The notes under the pieces are model-generated. The model saw nothing but the letters and a program-made list of their open reading frames with translations, was not told where the DNA came from and did no database searches. Made by a program: the position numbers and the translations under genes. DNA of 60,308 nucleotides from Thermincola ferriacetica (GTDB lineage: Bacteria; Bacillota; Thermincolia; Thermincolales; Thermincolaceae), in contig NZ_LGTE01000018.1 in the NCBI RefSeq assembly GCF_001263415.1, positions 1 to 60,308 of the forward strand. Reading direction: 5' to 3'. Below, one piece after another: positions 1-8,112 of the stretch (positions are counted from its first letter, which is position 1; every line of letters begins with the position of its first letter).

Positions 1-360
1 GGAACTCCCTGCCTGCCCGGCTGCGGTTTTGCGGGCGCAGTCGCTCCCAAACGGTAGACGGAGAACCCTGCCCACCCCCCCTTTTTTTGCCGCTTGGCGT
101 TCTACGCTGAAATAACTGTCACTTTAAGAAAAACAGAAAATACCGCTATGGAGGTAAAACAGTAAGTTGCGACCTGGTGGAGGGCGGATAGAGTAACCTT
201 GGAGCATGGACTGTTTTACCTCCATAGCGGCAACCGCAGCTTCGGCCTGGTTTTGCAGCACAAAGCTCCGGGGTAGCCCAGTCACCCCACCCACCCCTCC
301 AAAAAAAACCGGCGGATTAAACCAGAGCTCCGCTCCGGAAAACATTTAACCTCCCCAAAT
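1..360 (-). repeat. Non-coding repeat element, copy 1
   Basis: No convincing gene is seen here. Read on the - strand, the stretch around 240-300 matches the element at 60113-60180: both contain a stretch like GGTG-N5-GCTACC, then GGAGCTT, GTGCTGCAAA and GGCCG. Bases 1-60 read on the - strand carry a second, weaker copy of the same module. Bases 163-190 match 46203-46230 (reverse strand), sharing GCCCTCC and GTCGCAACTTA. It is therefore a member of a dispersed modular repeat family. Function is unknown; the left edge is outside the window. Confidence 0.6.
143..230. repeat. Perfect 20-bp inverted repeat with 48-nt loop
   Basis: The arm CCGCTATGGAGGTAAAACAG at 143-162 is the exact reverse complement of 211-230. 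The loop of 48 nt holds the GTCGCAACTTA and GCCCTCC words shared with repeat copy 2. As RNA this would form a long stem-loop on either strand. No T-run follows, so it is not an ordinary terminator. Confidence 0.75.
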
Positions 361-419
361 TTATCAGAATGACTTTTGGCAACAGCCTGGGGGCTGCCTT
401 TTAGGCAGTCCTTTGCGGT

Positions 420-484
420 TTTGGAGGAATTTGACACGAAATGTCGAAACAGTATATTGGTATAAGCGGAATAACTTGCCAGTA
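420..484 (+). promoter_or_regulatory. 65-bp promoter element A with Spo0A-like box
   Basis: TTGACA at 431-436 and TATATT at 453-458 form a sigma-A-like promoter with a 16-nt spacer. A TGTCGAA box (Spo0A-box-like) lies in the spacer at 442-448. The whole 65-bp block recurs at 37343-37407 with about six mismatches and no length change. It precedes the HD-GYP gene at 566, whereas the other copy precedes the MoxR operon. The boxes and match are seen in the sequence; control by Spo0A is inference. Confidence 0.6.
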
Positions 485-565
485 GATGAGCGATACCTTG
501 ATAGTCCGTGCTTATTTTTGTTTATACAGTGGCCTTGATTTAAAAAGAAAACAGGGGTGGTTTGT

Positions 566-1816
566 ATGGTTAAAGATATCCATGTGCCTCTTTTTAACCT
601 GGTGATGTGTGTTTCCGGGGCCATCGACCTGGTAAGTCCCGCGCTTGTTGGCCACCATAAAAGGGTTGCCTATATAGCCAAAAGCATTGCCAGAGAAGCA
701 GGAATAAGCAGTGAAGAACAAAACAATGTAGTGTTGGCCGGGCTTCTTCATGACAGTGGTGCATTAAGCGTAAAAGAACGGCTTGACGCTCTGGAATTCG
801 AAACAAATAATGCTCAAAGCCATGCTCATACCGGATATTTGCTGTTGAGCAAGTTTGCGCCTTTTCAAGAGGCCGCCTTGTTGGTGAAGGACCACCATAC
901 TCCCTGGGCCCAGGGGACTCTACAGGAGGAAGTACCATTGGGGAGCCAAATAATCCACCTGGCAGACCGCATAGAAGTCCTTATCAACAGGAAACGGGAG
1001 ATACTTGGTCAAGTCAAGGATATTTGTGCGCAAATACAAAAACAGTCGGGGCACCTGTTTTCCCCTGATTTAGTAGAAGTTTTTATGGGACTGGCCAAAA
1101 AAGAATATTTTTGGTTTGAGGCTTTATCCCCTGCATTGGAGACAACTTTGCAAAACAGGGTCGGAATGGGGACGCTGGAATTAGATGATGACGGTCTGCT
1201 CAGTTTTGCCAAGATGCTCAGTCAAATTGTGGATTTCCGGAGTCCATTTACTGCCAGCCATTCCAGCGGGGTGGCGGCCAGTGCAGAGGCTTTGGCGAGA
1301 TATGTTGGTTTCTCTGAACGTGAATGCAAAATGATGATGGTTGCCGGATATGTTCATGATTTAGGGAAACTGGCGGTACCTGCGCAGATTTTGGAAAAAC
1401 CGGGCAGACTGGATGATAGAGAAATTGATATTATGCGCAGTCATGCCTTTTATACCCATTATGTGTTTGAGCCCTTACCAGACCTGGATATGATAAGAAC
1501 ATGGGCCGCTTTTCATCACGAAAGACTGGACGGAACAGGGTATCCTTTTCACCATTGCAGTGCAAACATATCCCTCGGCTCGCGTGTTATGGCAGTAGCT
1601 GATGTTTTTACGGCGCTCACGGAAGACCGGCCATACCGGGCAGGTTTGACCAGGGAGGAGGTAATGTCAATATTACGGAAAATGGTCGGAGAGCAAGCGC
1701 TGGATAGGCAGGTAGTAGCCACATTGGAAGCCCATTATGACGAAATCTACATGGTCAGGATTGAGGCCCAAAAGGCTGCAGATGCAGAATACCGAGCTTT
1801 CAAGGAAAAAGCTTAG
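566..1816 (+). CDS. Tandem HD-domain / HD-GYP phosphodiesterase-like protein
   Basis: A soluble protein of 416 aa. An N-terminal degenerate HD domain (about residues 25-170) has HDSGAL instead of HDxGK near residue 62. A C-terminal canonical HD-GYP domain (about 210-390) has HDLGK near 264 and HHERLDGTGYP near 317. HD-GYP domains bind two or three metals and hydrolyse cyclic di-GMP, so the second domain is probably active and the first regulatory. There is no membrane segment or receiver domain. The ATG at 566 is preferred because the AGGGGTGG site at 553-560 is correctly spaced; an in-frame GTG at 557 lies inside that site. The gene is preceded by promoter element A and stands alone. Confidence 0.85.
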   Translation: MVKDIHVPLFNLVMCVSGAIDLVSPALVGHHKRVAYIAKSIAREAGISSEEQNNVVLAGLLHDSGALSVKERLDALEFETNNAQSHAHTGYLLLSKFAPFQEAALLVKDHHTPWAQGTLQEEVPLGSQIIHLADRIEVLINRKREILGQVKDICAQIQKQSGHLFSPDLVEVFMGLAKKEYFWFEALSPALETTLQNRVGMGTLELDDDGLLSFAKMLSQIVDFRSPFTASHSSGVAASAEALARYVGFSERECKMMMVAGYVHDLGKLAVPAQILEKPGRLDDREIDIMRSHAFYTHYVFEPLPDLDMIRTWAAFHHERLDGTGYPFHHCSANISLGSRVMAVADVFTALTEDRPYRAGLTREEVMSILRKMVGEQALDRQVVATLEAHYDEIYMVRIEAQKAADAEYRAFKEKA

Positions 1817-1937
1817 GACTTTTTTTAGGCGAGCTCTGCAGAAGTTTATACTTTTTTTGCGCAGGCAGTAAAATTCCCCGACCGGTGATGAAAAATCAAG
1901 ATAATTTCTTTCCGGCGGCAGCCCGGTTTTTGAGGAT

Positions 1938-1962
1938 TTCGACAAAGGACTTTCGCTATAAT
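1938..1962 (+). promoter_or_regulatory. Spo0A-type box and -10 upstream of yyaC
   Basis: TTCGACAAA at 1938-1946 is the reverse complement of the Spo0A consensus TTTGTCGAA. A TATAAT -10 hexamer follows at 1957-1962. The placement just upstream of the -10 and in front of a sporulation gene fits direct Spo0A activation. The match is seen; binding is inferred. Confidence 0.6.
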
Positions 1963-2001
1963 AACCCCAGAGATTAAGCCTATAGGAGAAGGGGGTTTAT
2001 A

Positions 2002-2559
2002 GTGGAATACAAATTTCATTATGGAGACAAAGAGGGCCAAAAATTAATGCTGGAACTCTTGATAGAAATGATGAAGGGATATCAGGAAGTAACTATACTT
2101 TGCATCGGAACGGACCGTGTTTCCGGGGACAGTCTCGGTCCATTGACCGGAACATTGATCAAGGAAGAGTATCCGTGGGCCCGTGTTTTTGGTACATTGG
2201 ACACGCCTGTGCATGCGCTTAATCTGGAAGAAGTAACCCGTAAAATCAAGACCATGCATCCTTCTGCTTTGGTCATTGCTGTGGATGCCTGCCTGGGTCG
2301 GGCCAATAATGTAGATAATATCGTGTTGTGTGCAGAACCATTAAAGCCCGGCATCGGTGTGGATAAAGAATTGGCCCCTGTGGGAGACGTATCGGTAAAA
2401 GGGATAGTCAATGTGGGAGGGTTTATGCCTACGATGGTTTTACAAAGTACCCGTTTAAATTCTGTCTACAACATGGCAAAAATTATTGCCGGGACAATAG
2501 TCCAGGCTCTAGTGGCCCATAAGAATTTCAGGAACTTATACAAGCTTAAAGAAGCTTAA
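2002..2559 (+). CDS. yyaC: Putative sporulation protein YyaC (DUF1256, GPR-like)
   Basis: A 185-aa protein resembling the YyaC family, which is restricted to endospore formers and related in fold to the germination protease GPR. Family-like blocks include CIGTDRVSGDSLGPLTG near residues 35-50, VHALNLEE, VDACLG and GIVNVGGFMPTMVLQSTRL. The family's exact biochemical role is not established. GTG at 2002 is chosen because AGGAGAAGGGGG sits at 1983-1994. The gene is monocistronic, with a Spo0A-like box upstream and a terminator downstream. Confidence 0.85.
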   Translation: MEYKFHYGDKEGQKLMLELLIEMMKGYQEVTILCIGTDRVSGDSLGPLTGTLIKEEYPWARVFGTLDTPVHALNLEEVTRKIKTMHPSALVIAVDACLGRANNVDNIVLCAEPLKPGIGVDKELAPVGDVSVKGIVNVGGFMPTMVLQSTRLNSVYNMAKIIAGTIVQALVAHKNFRNLYKLKEA

Positions 2560-2570
2560 AGGTTGCAGTT

Positions 2571-2587
2571 TTATGTTATAAACATAA
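2571..2587. promoter_or_regulatory. Perfect palindrome TTATGTT-ATA-AACATAA
   Basis: A perfect 7-bp inverted repeat with a 3-nt centre lies between the yyaC stop and its terminator. It could be an operator or part of the 3' end structure. No function can be assigned. Confidence 0.4.
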
Positions 2588-2610
2588 TGATTATTATAAC
2601 CGGCATGAAC

Positions 2611-2650
2611 AAAGGGGTTTCCCAAAAGTTATGGGAGGCCCTTTTATAAT
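2611..2650 (+). terminator. Rho-independent terminator after yyaC
   Basis: An AAAGGG...CCCTTT stem, extended by TTTCCC/GGGAGG pairing with wobbles, closes on a short loop and runs into TTTTATAATGG. Confidence 0.65.
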
Positions 2651-2718
2651 GGTTTTTATAAGAATTTTAAAAAAACAAATTAGTAAAAATGTTAATTTTT
2701 TGTTTTTGAAATCGATAA

Positions 2719-4893
2719 ATGAGAAGGAAATGCAAACCTTTTTGTAGAAATATGTCGGATATCAGAAAAAATTACCAGTTAATTAATGCCCAGGAAAGGC
2801 GGCCAAGTAGAATGCTAGTTAAGAAATTGCTGGGTAAATTACATCGGGTAAGCTTAAGAGGAAAAATACTTATTGCTTTTGTTGTTATTATGACTTTGTT
2901 TTTATATAGGGTAAGTTTTTCCACTAAATATTACATAGTGGAGAAACACGGGCAGGAGCAGGTAGGTACCATTTTACAGGGGGCGCATAACTATTTTTAT
3001 GATAAGTTAGAAAATATGACGTACCTTTTTAGGACGATAACAACTGAAATGGAACTCCGAGATTACACCCCTGCACAAATGGCCAAGGTGAAAAACAAAG
3101 TCCAGGCCTGGCCAAGTGAAATTCGTCCTGATATTTTATTCTTCACCGATAAAGAGGGAAAAGTTATATATAGCAAGAACAATCCTGAACCGGTCAAAGA
3201 TATTTATCAGCTTGACATTTTAAAACTAGCTACGATGCGTGGCGAAACAAGCGGAATTGAGGTTTTGGATAAGCAGCTTTTGGAAGCAGAAGGGGTGGCC
3301 GGGAATGCCTGTATAAATATAGTTCCAACCCAGCAAGCGACAAATTTGAACTACACCAAAGAATGCAAAGCGATGGCCATGATGGTGGTAGAACCCGTGC
3401 ACAAAAATATGGGCATTGCCGGTTATGTGGTCTTGGGTAAAATTCTTAATAATAACAATACCATAGTGGACAATATCAAAAAAAATTTTGGTGCCCGGTC
3501 AACAATATTTCTTGATAAGGTCCGGATAGCGACCAATGTGACTAATGACCAGGGTGACCGTGCTACAGGTACTTTGTTATCAGACCCGGTTTATGACAAG
3601 GTGATTAAAAAGGGTAGTAAATATACAGGTCGGGCTTTTGTAGTCAACAACTGGTACGTGACGGCTTATGAACCTATTAAGGATGTTAACGGTAAAGTAG
3701 TAGGGGCGCTTTATGTTGGGACAGAGGAAAAACCTTTGCTCGAAATGCAGCAGTCAGTGAACAACCAGATAAGGGTTACTTTGGCTGTTGCTATAGTAGT
3801 GTTTGCGATAGCAATTTTATGGGTTTACAGATCAGTTGTTAAACCGATCCACAACATTTCTACCGGGGTTTTGCACATTGCCCGCGGGGATTTTGGAACA
3901 AGGTTTCCGACATCCCAGCCGAACAGGTGCTGGGAAATAATGGATTGTCAGCAGGAAGAATGCCCGGCCTATAACAATGCCTTGATCAGGTGCTGGCTTT
4001 TATCGGATGCCTGGTGCCGGCATCAGGGCAATAATTGTGGAAAACCTGACTGCTGTTTACATTGCGATGTCTATAATATATACAGCGGTAACGAGTTAGA
4101 CCGCCTTATCGATGCTGTGAATTTTATGGCTATGTTCATTGACGAACGTACAAAAGCAATGGAAGAGTTGAACAAACAACTGGAAGCCAATAACAAGGAA
4201 TTAGCGGAACACCGGGATGAGTTGGAAAGTCAGAAAGAAAACTTATTGCAGTTGAACCGCCAACTGGAGGAATCGATGAAGGCGCTGGACCACAGTCAAA
4301 ACATCATTTATGCCTTGGCCGTGGCCGTTGAGGCTAAAGACCCTTACACCCGGGGCCATTCTGAACGAGTTGCCGAGTATAGTATAAGGCTGGCTAAACG
4401 CCTTGGCATTAATGGTGATGACCTCGAACTTCTAAAAGGAGCTGCTCTTCTGCATGATATAGGCAAGATAGGTATCAGCGGCTCAATCTTGAGAAAACCA
4501 GGGGCCTTAAATGCGTTGGAATTCCAGCAGGTTAGAAAACACCCTTCCATAGGAGAACGTATCTGTCTTTCTCTGAAGTTTGCCCAGGAAATGTTGCCGA
4601 TAATCAGACACCATCACGAGCATTACAACGGACAAGGCTACCCCGATGGGCTTAAAGGTGAACATATTCCTTTGATGGCGCGAATTATTGCTATCGCCGA
4701 TGCTTATGACGCCATGACTTCCGACCGGCCATACCGGTCCGGCATGCCCCGGGAAGAAGCGTTGCGGCGTTTAAGAGAAGGCGCCGGCACCCAGTGGGAT
4801 CCGAAATTGGTCCCCGAATTTATTAATCTGGTACAAAATGAGTTTGTAGAAGAAGTAGCAGTTTCCAAAGAAAATGGACAGTTCCTGAGGTGA
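2719..4893 (+). CDS. Membrane cache-HAMP-HD-GYP sensor with Cys-rich insert
   Basis: A 724-aa receptor-type phosphodiesterase. It has TM1 near residues 50-67, an extracytoplasmic cache-like sensor (about 70-350), TM2 near 355-373, a HAMP-like linker, a coiled coil (about 475-530) and an HD-GYP domain with HDIGK near 579 and HHHEHYNGQGYP near 631. Between HAMP and coiled coil (about 404-452) lies a cysteine-rich block beginning CWEIMDCQQEECPAY and ending CCLHCDVY. This resembles the 'two-CW' motif found in receptors of anaerobic Clostridia and may bind metal or a cluster (inference). The enzyme is expected to degrade cyclic di-GMP in response to an external ligand. No good ribosome binding site precedes 2719, so the start is uncertain; ATG 2812 is an alternative. 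Confidence 0.85.
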   Translation: MRRKCKPFCRNMSDIRKNYQLINAQERRPSRMLVKKLLGKLHRVSLRGKILIAFVVIMTLFLYRVSFSTKYYIVEKHGQEQVGTILQGAHNYFYDKLENMTYLFRTITTEMELRDYTPAQMAKVKNKVQAWPSEIRPDILFFTDKEGKVIYSKNNPEPVKDIYQLDILKLATMRGETSGIEVLDKQLLEAEGVAGNACINIVPTQQATNLNYTKECKAMAMMVVEPVHKNMGIAGYVVLGKILNNNNTIVDNIKKNFGARSTIFLDKVRIATNVTNDQGDRATGTLLSDPVYDKVIKKGSKYTGRAFVVNNWYVTAYEPIKDVNGKVVGALYVGTEEKPLLEMQQSVNNQIRVTLAVAIVVFAIAILWVYRSVVKPIHNISTGVLHIARGDFGTRFPTSQPNRCWEIMDCQQEECPAYNNALIRCWLLSDAWCRHQGNNCGKPDCCLHCDVYNIYSGNELDRLIDAVNFMAMFIDERTKAMEELNKQLEANNKELAEHRDELESQKENLLQLNRQLEESMKALDHSQNIIYALAVAVEAKDPYTRGHSERVAEYSIRLAKRLGINGDDLELLKGAALLHDIGKIGISGSILRKPGALNALEFQQVRKHPSIGERICLSLKFAQEMLPIIRHHHEHYNGQGYPDGLKGEHIPLMARIIAIADAYDAMTSDRPYRSGMPREEALRRLREGAGTQWDPKLVPEFINLVQNEFVEEVAVSKENGQFLR

Positions 4894-4897
4894 TGAG

Positions 4898-4925
4898 GAG
4901 CCTGGCTTAAGCCAGGCTCTTTTTT
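4898..4925 (+). terminator. Strong rho-independent terminator
   Basis: GAGCCTGGC at 4898-4906 pairs perfectly with GCCAGGCTC at 4911-4919 around a TTAA loop, followed by six T. Confidence 0.9.
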
Positions 4926-5002
4926 CGTGGCGGTGAATTTTGTGGTTGGGGCTCGCGTAGTAATAAGTAAGCTGAATATTAATCGAAGGAGAGGGGTTAG
5001 GG

Positions 5003-5527
5003 GTGTTTGTACCGCGCAGGAATATTTACTTATTCTTTTGTCTGGTTAGCTGTTTTGTGTTGCTGGGGGTACGCAGCTTATTTTTGCTTGACGACACGGC
5101 CCCAGGTTTTCCTGGGGGCCAACCGGCAAAGGGACCGGAGTCTTTTAAAATATATATAACAGGGAAAGGTACGGTCACGGGGATAAAAACCGGCGGGTTA
5201 GGATTGGCCGTTTATGCGGTAGAAAAGATTCCCAGGTATCAAGGGCAGTTGTACAGGATTGGTTTAGTTGTGCTTAATACAACGGAAAAACCTAAAGAGT
5301 TAGATTTCAATGTAGCTTTGGTGAACAGTCAGGGTAGGGAAATTTTTTTGGAAAAGGAGTATCAAACGCCGGTGACGGTAGCGCCGCGGGAAGTTTCTCC
5401 GGGAACGATAGAAATAGAAGTTCCCGACCGGAAAAACGATTGGCACATGGAGTTGTGGGGAGGTTGTTTGGGGGCAAGAGTTGAGCTTCCTTTACGGGTA
5501 AATGTGGTGCGGCATCCCATGGAATAA
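5003..5527 (+). CDS. Hypothetical exported or membrane-anchored protein
   Basis: A 174-aa protein I do not recognise. An N-terminal hydrophobic segment (about residues 9-29) is preceded by Arg-Arg, as in a signal anchor or signal peptide. The rest looks like a beta-rich extracytoplasmic domain; the phrase GLVVLNTTEKPKELDFNVALVNSQGRE resembles the beta-sandwich domains of DUF4352-type proteins (weak). GTG at 5003 is supported by AAGGAGAGGGG at 4986-4996. It sits between a terminator and ldh. Confidence 0.65.
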   Translation: MFVPRRNIYLFFCLVSCFVLLGVRSLFLLDDTAPGFPGGQPAKGPESFKIYITGKGTVTGIKTGGLGLAVYAVEKIPRYQGQLYRIGLVVLNTTEKPKELDFNVALVNSQGREIFLEKEYQTPVTVAPREVSPGTIEIEVPDRKNDWHMELWGGCLGARVELPLRVNVVRHPME

Positions 5528-5589
5528 AATTATTTAATGGCGGTAAAATTTAAACTTAGGAAAATTGTATGTTGAGGAGTGTAAAGATC

Positions 5590-6573
5590 GTGAAAAAGGA
5601 AGGGAAAGAACTGGTAAAAGTGACGATAGTAGGCACGGGTTTTGTCGGTTCAACCACCGCCTTTGCTTTATTGATAAAGGGCTTAGCTTCGGAAATAGTT
5701 TTGATTGACAAGGACCATAGGAAGGCGGAAGGAGAGGCCATGGATCTGCGCCATGGCACTTCCCTGGCATTCCCGGTAAATGTTTATGCTGGCGACTATG
5801 AGCAGGCAGCGGGTTCTGATATAGTGATAATAACAGCAGGGGTAAACCAGAAACCGGGGGAGACAAGGATAGACCTGGTTAACAGGAATGCAGAAATCTT
5901 TAAAAAGATTATCCCCAAAGTCGCCCAATATTGTGCCGGGGCTGTATTATTGGTGGTTGCCAATCCGGTGGACATTCTTACTTATATTACAGTCAAGCTT
6001 TCGGGCTTCCCTCCGTCAAAGGTGATCGGTTCCGGAACATTACTGGACAGTTCCCGTTTCCGGCAGGCCCTGAGCGCCCACTGCGGCGTGGACGCCCGTA
6101 ATGTACATGCCTACATTATAGGCGAACATGGGGATACGGAAGTGCCATTATGGAGCTTGACCAATATTGGCGGCGTTTCTATAGAAGAATTTTGCCTGTT
6201 GAGTGATAAAGGCTGCACCAGGCCTGAAAAAAAGAAGATTTTTGATGAGGTGAAAAACGCCGGTTATGACATAATCTCCAGGAAAGAAGCGACCTATTAT
6301 GGCATTGGCCTGGCCCTGACCCGTATTATCGAGGCTGTAGTCAGAGATGAAAATTCAATCCTTACCGTATCCAGTTTACTGCAGGGCCAGTACGGTGTTT
6401 ACGATGTATGTCTCAGCCTTCCTTCCGTGGTAAATAGAAACGGTATCAGCCGCGTGCTGGAACTGCCCCTTGACATTGAGGAGAGACAGGCTTTCAGGGA
6501 ATCGGCTGCGGCCATGAAAGAGGTTTTGGCCAAGGTTAACCTTGGCGAAGCTGTAGTATCGAGCTATAAATAA
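5590..6573 (+). CDS. ldh: L-lactate dehydrogenase
   Basis: NAD-dependent 2-hydroxyacid dehydrogenase of the LDH/MDH superfamily, about 328 aa. Seen are the Rossmann GTGFVGS near the N-terminus, the active-site loop NQKPGETRIDLV, NPVDILTYI, and GEHGDTEVPLWS with the catalytic His. The loop has Gln where malate dehydrogenases have Arg, which assigns it to lactate/pyruvate. GTG 5590 is chosen for the upstream GAGGAG (5573-5578); ATG 5569 is possible and would add seven residues. It is not obviously co-transcribed with a lactate permease. A role in pyruvate reduction or lactate oxidation is inferred. Confidence 0.9.
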   Translation: MKKEGKELVKVTIVGTGFVGSTTAFALLIKGLASEIVLIDKDHRKAEGEAMDLRHGTSLAFPVNVYAGDYEQAAGSDIVIITAGVNQKPGETRIDLVNRNAEIFKKIIPKVAQYCAGAVLLVVANPVDILTYITVKLSGFPPSKVIGSGTLLDSSRFRQALSAHCGVDARNVHAYIIGEHGDTEVPLWSLTNIGGVSIEEFCLLSDKGCTRPEKKKIFDEVKNAGYDIISRKEATYYGIGLALTRIIEAVVRDENSILTVSSLLQGQYGVYDVCLSLPSVVNRNGISRVLELPLDIEERQAFRESAAAMKEVLAKVNLGEAVVSSYK

Positions 6574-6660
6574 GTTTAATGGGTTTAATAAAGGGATTTG
6601 GAAAGCTCTGTAGAATACAAGACTTGATAGGGAAAACCATTGGCTAAAGGAAGGGATAAC

Positions 6661-8112
6661 ATGGTCGATAAAAACCGACTGCTGAGGCAACTGCCGGCTA
6701 TAAATATAATCTTGCAGACAGCAGAGATCCAGGCGCTAATACGCGAGTACGGCCATCCGCTGGTTTCGGAAGCGGCGGGCGAAGTCGTTCAGCAGTTGCG
6801 GGAAAAAATCCTAAAAGCTGCTGAAGAGGATTACCGTGGCTTAGATCAGGAAATCACGTTGAAAAACATAATCGCCATGCTGATGCAAAGGGTATACGAA
6901 AAGGTGCAGCCCAGGTTGCGGCGGGTTATTAATGCAACGGGTATAGTTCTCCATACCAACCTTGGACGTGCCATTCTTGGCCAAAAGGTGACGGAAGCCC
7001 TTACTGAAGTGGCGTCAGGATACTCTAATCTGGAACTGGATTTGAGTACCGGGGAGCGCGGTTCGCGATATGCACACGTGGAGGGGCTGATATGCCGTCT
7101 GACCGGGGCGGAAGCAGCTTTGGTAGTGAATAACAATGCGGCTGCAGTTTTACTCGTTTTAAACACCCTGGCGAAAGATAAAGAAGTTGTGGTTTCCAGA
7201 GGCCAACTGGTGGAAATAGGTGGTTCCTTCAGAATCCCGGATGTCATGCGGCAGAGCGGTGCTATCCTTGTGGAAGTGGGTACGACCAATAAAACACACC
7301 TTGCCGATTACCTGAGAGCCATCACGGAAAACACTGCTTTGCTGTTAAAAGTTCATACCAGCAATTACCGGATTATCGGGTTTACTTCCGAAGTATCTGT
7401 TTCGGAGCTGGCCCAAATAGGGCATGCCAAGGGAATACCTGTTTACGAGGACCTGGGCAGCGGGGTGCTGGTGGACTTTCGGAATTATGGCCTGACTTAC
7501 GAACCTACTGTACAGGACAGCATACGGGCCGGCGTGGATTTGGTAAGTTTCAGCGGGGACAAGCTCTTTGGCGGACCCCAGGCGGGAATAATCGCAGGCC
7601 GCAGGGAACTGATCGAACAGTGCAAAAAGAATCCCCTGACCAGAGCCTTACGGGTAGATAAACTTACTTTTGCTGCCCTGGAAGCTACGCTGCGGATATA
7701 CTTCGATGAAAACCGGGCGTTGATGGAAATACCGACTTTACAGATGCTGACTATTCCTTATGGTGATCTCCTGAAAAGAGTGAAACGAAACGCCCGCAAT
7801 CTGAGTAAGGCCCTTGGCGGTAATGCCAAGGTAGAAGTAATACAGGGTTTTTCTCAGGTAGGTGGAGGAGCCCTGCCTGAGGAAAACATACCAAGCCCTC
7901 TGGTGGCCGTAAAACCTGTTTATGTTTCTGTTAACTGGCTGGAGGAGCACCTGCGCGGAGCCGTCACACCGATACTGGCCAGGATTCAGAAAGATCAACT
8001 GCTTTTGGATTACAGGACCATACTCCCCGACGAAGAAAACGAGGTTATAAGTGTAATCAGTGAGCTGCTGGCTGATTCCAGCAGGTTGGTGGAACAGGAG
8101 GTGTCTTTTTGA
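6661..8112 (+). CDS. selA: L-seryl-tRNA(Sec) selenium transferase SelA
   Basis: A PLP enzyme of 483 aa that converts Ser-tRNA(Sec) to Sec-tRNA(Sec) using selenophosphate. The fold-type I PLP lysine is in SFSGDKLFGGPQAG (about K301). Other family blocks are RVINATGIVLHTNLGRA, VNNNAAAVLLVL and VYEDLGSGVLVD. ATG 6661 has AAGGAAGGG at 6646-6654; an upstream in-frame TTG at 6640 has no site. It overlaps selD by 4 nt, so the two are translationally coupled. selB and selC are not in the window. Confidence 0.95.
   Translation: MVDKNRLLRQLPAINIILQTAEIQALIREYGHPLVSEAAGEVVQQLREKILKAAEEDYRGLDQEITLKNIIAMLMQRVYEKVQPRLRRVINATGIVLHTNLGRAILGQKVTEALTEVASGYSNLELDLSTGERGSRYAHVEGLICRLTGAEAALVVNNNAAAVLLVLNTLAKDKEVVVSRGQLVEIGGSFRIPDVMRQSGAILVEVGTTNKTHLADYLRAITENTALLLKVHTSNYRIIGFTSEVSVSELAQIGHAKGIPVYEDLGSGVLVDFRNYGLTYEPTVQDSIRAGVDLVSFSGDKLFGGPQAGIIAGRRELIEQCKKNPLTRALRVDKLTFAALEATLRIYFDENRALMEIPTLQMLTIPYGDLLKRVKRNARNLSKALGGNAKVEVIQGFSQVGGGALPEENIPSPLVAVKPVYVSVNWLEEHLRGAVTPILARIQKDQLLLDYRTILPDEENEVISVISELLADSSRLVEQEVSF

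Noticed and set aside
124-345. Open frame of 73 codons on the - strand near the window start
   Set aside because: It coincides with the repeat and its inverted arms; no ribosome binding site and no protein-like composition.
5590-6573. Malate dehydrogenase as an alternative call
   Set aside because: The substrate loop has Gln (NQKPGETR) rather than the Arg typical of malate dehydrogenases.
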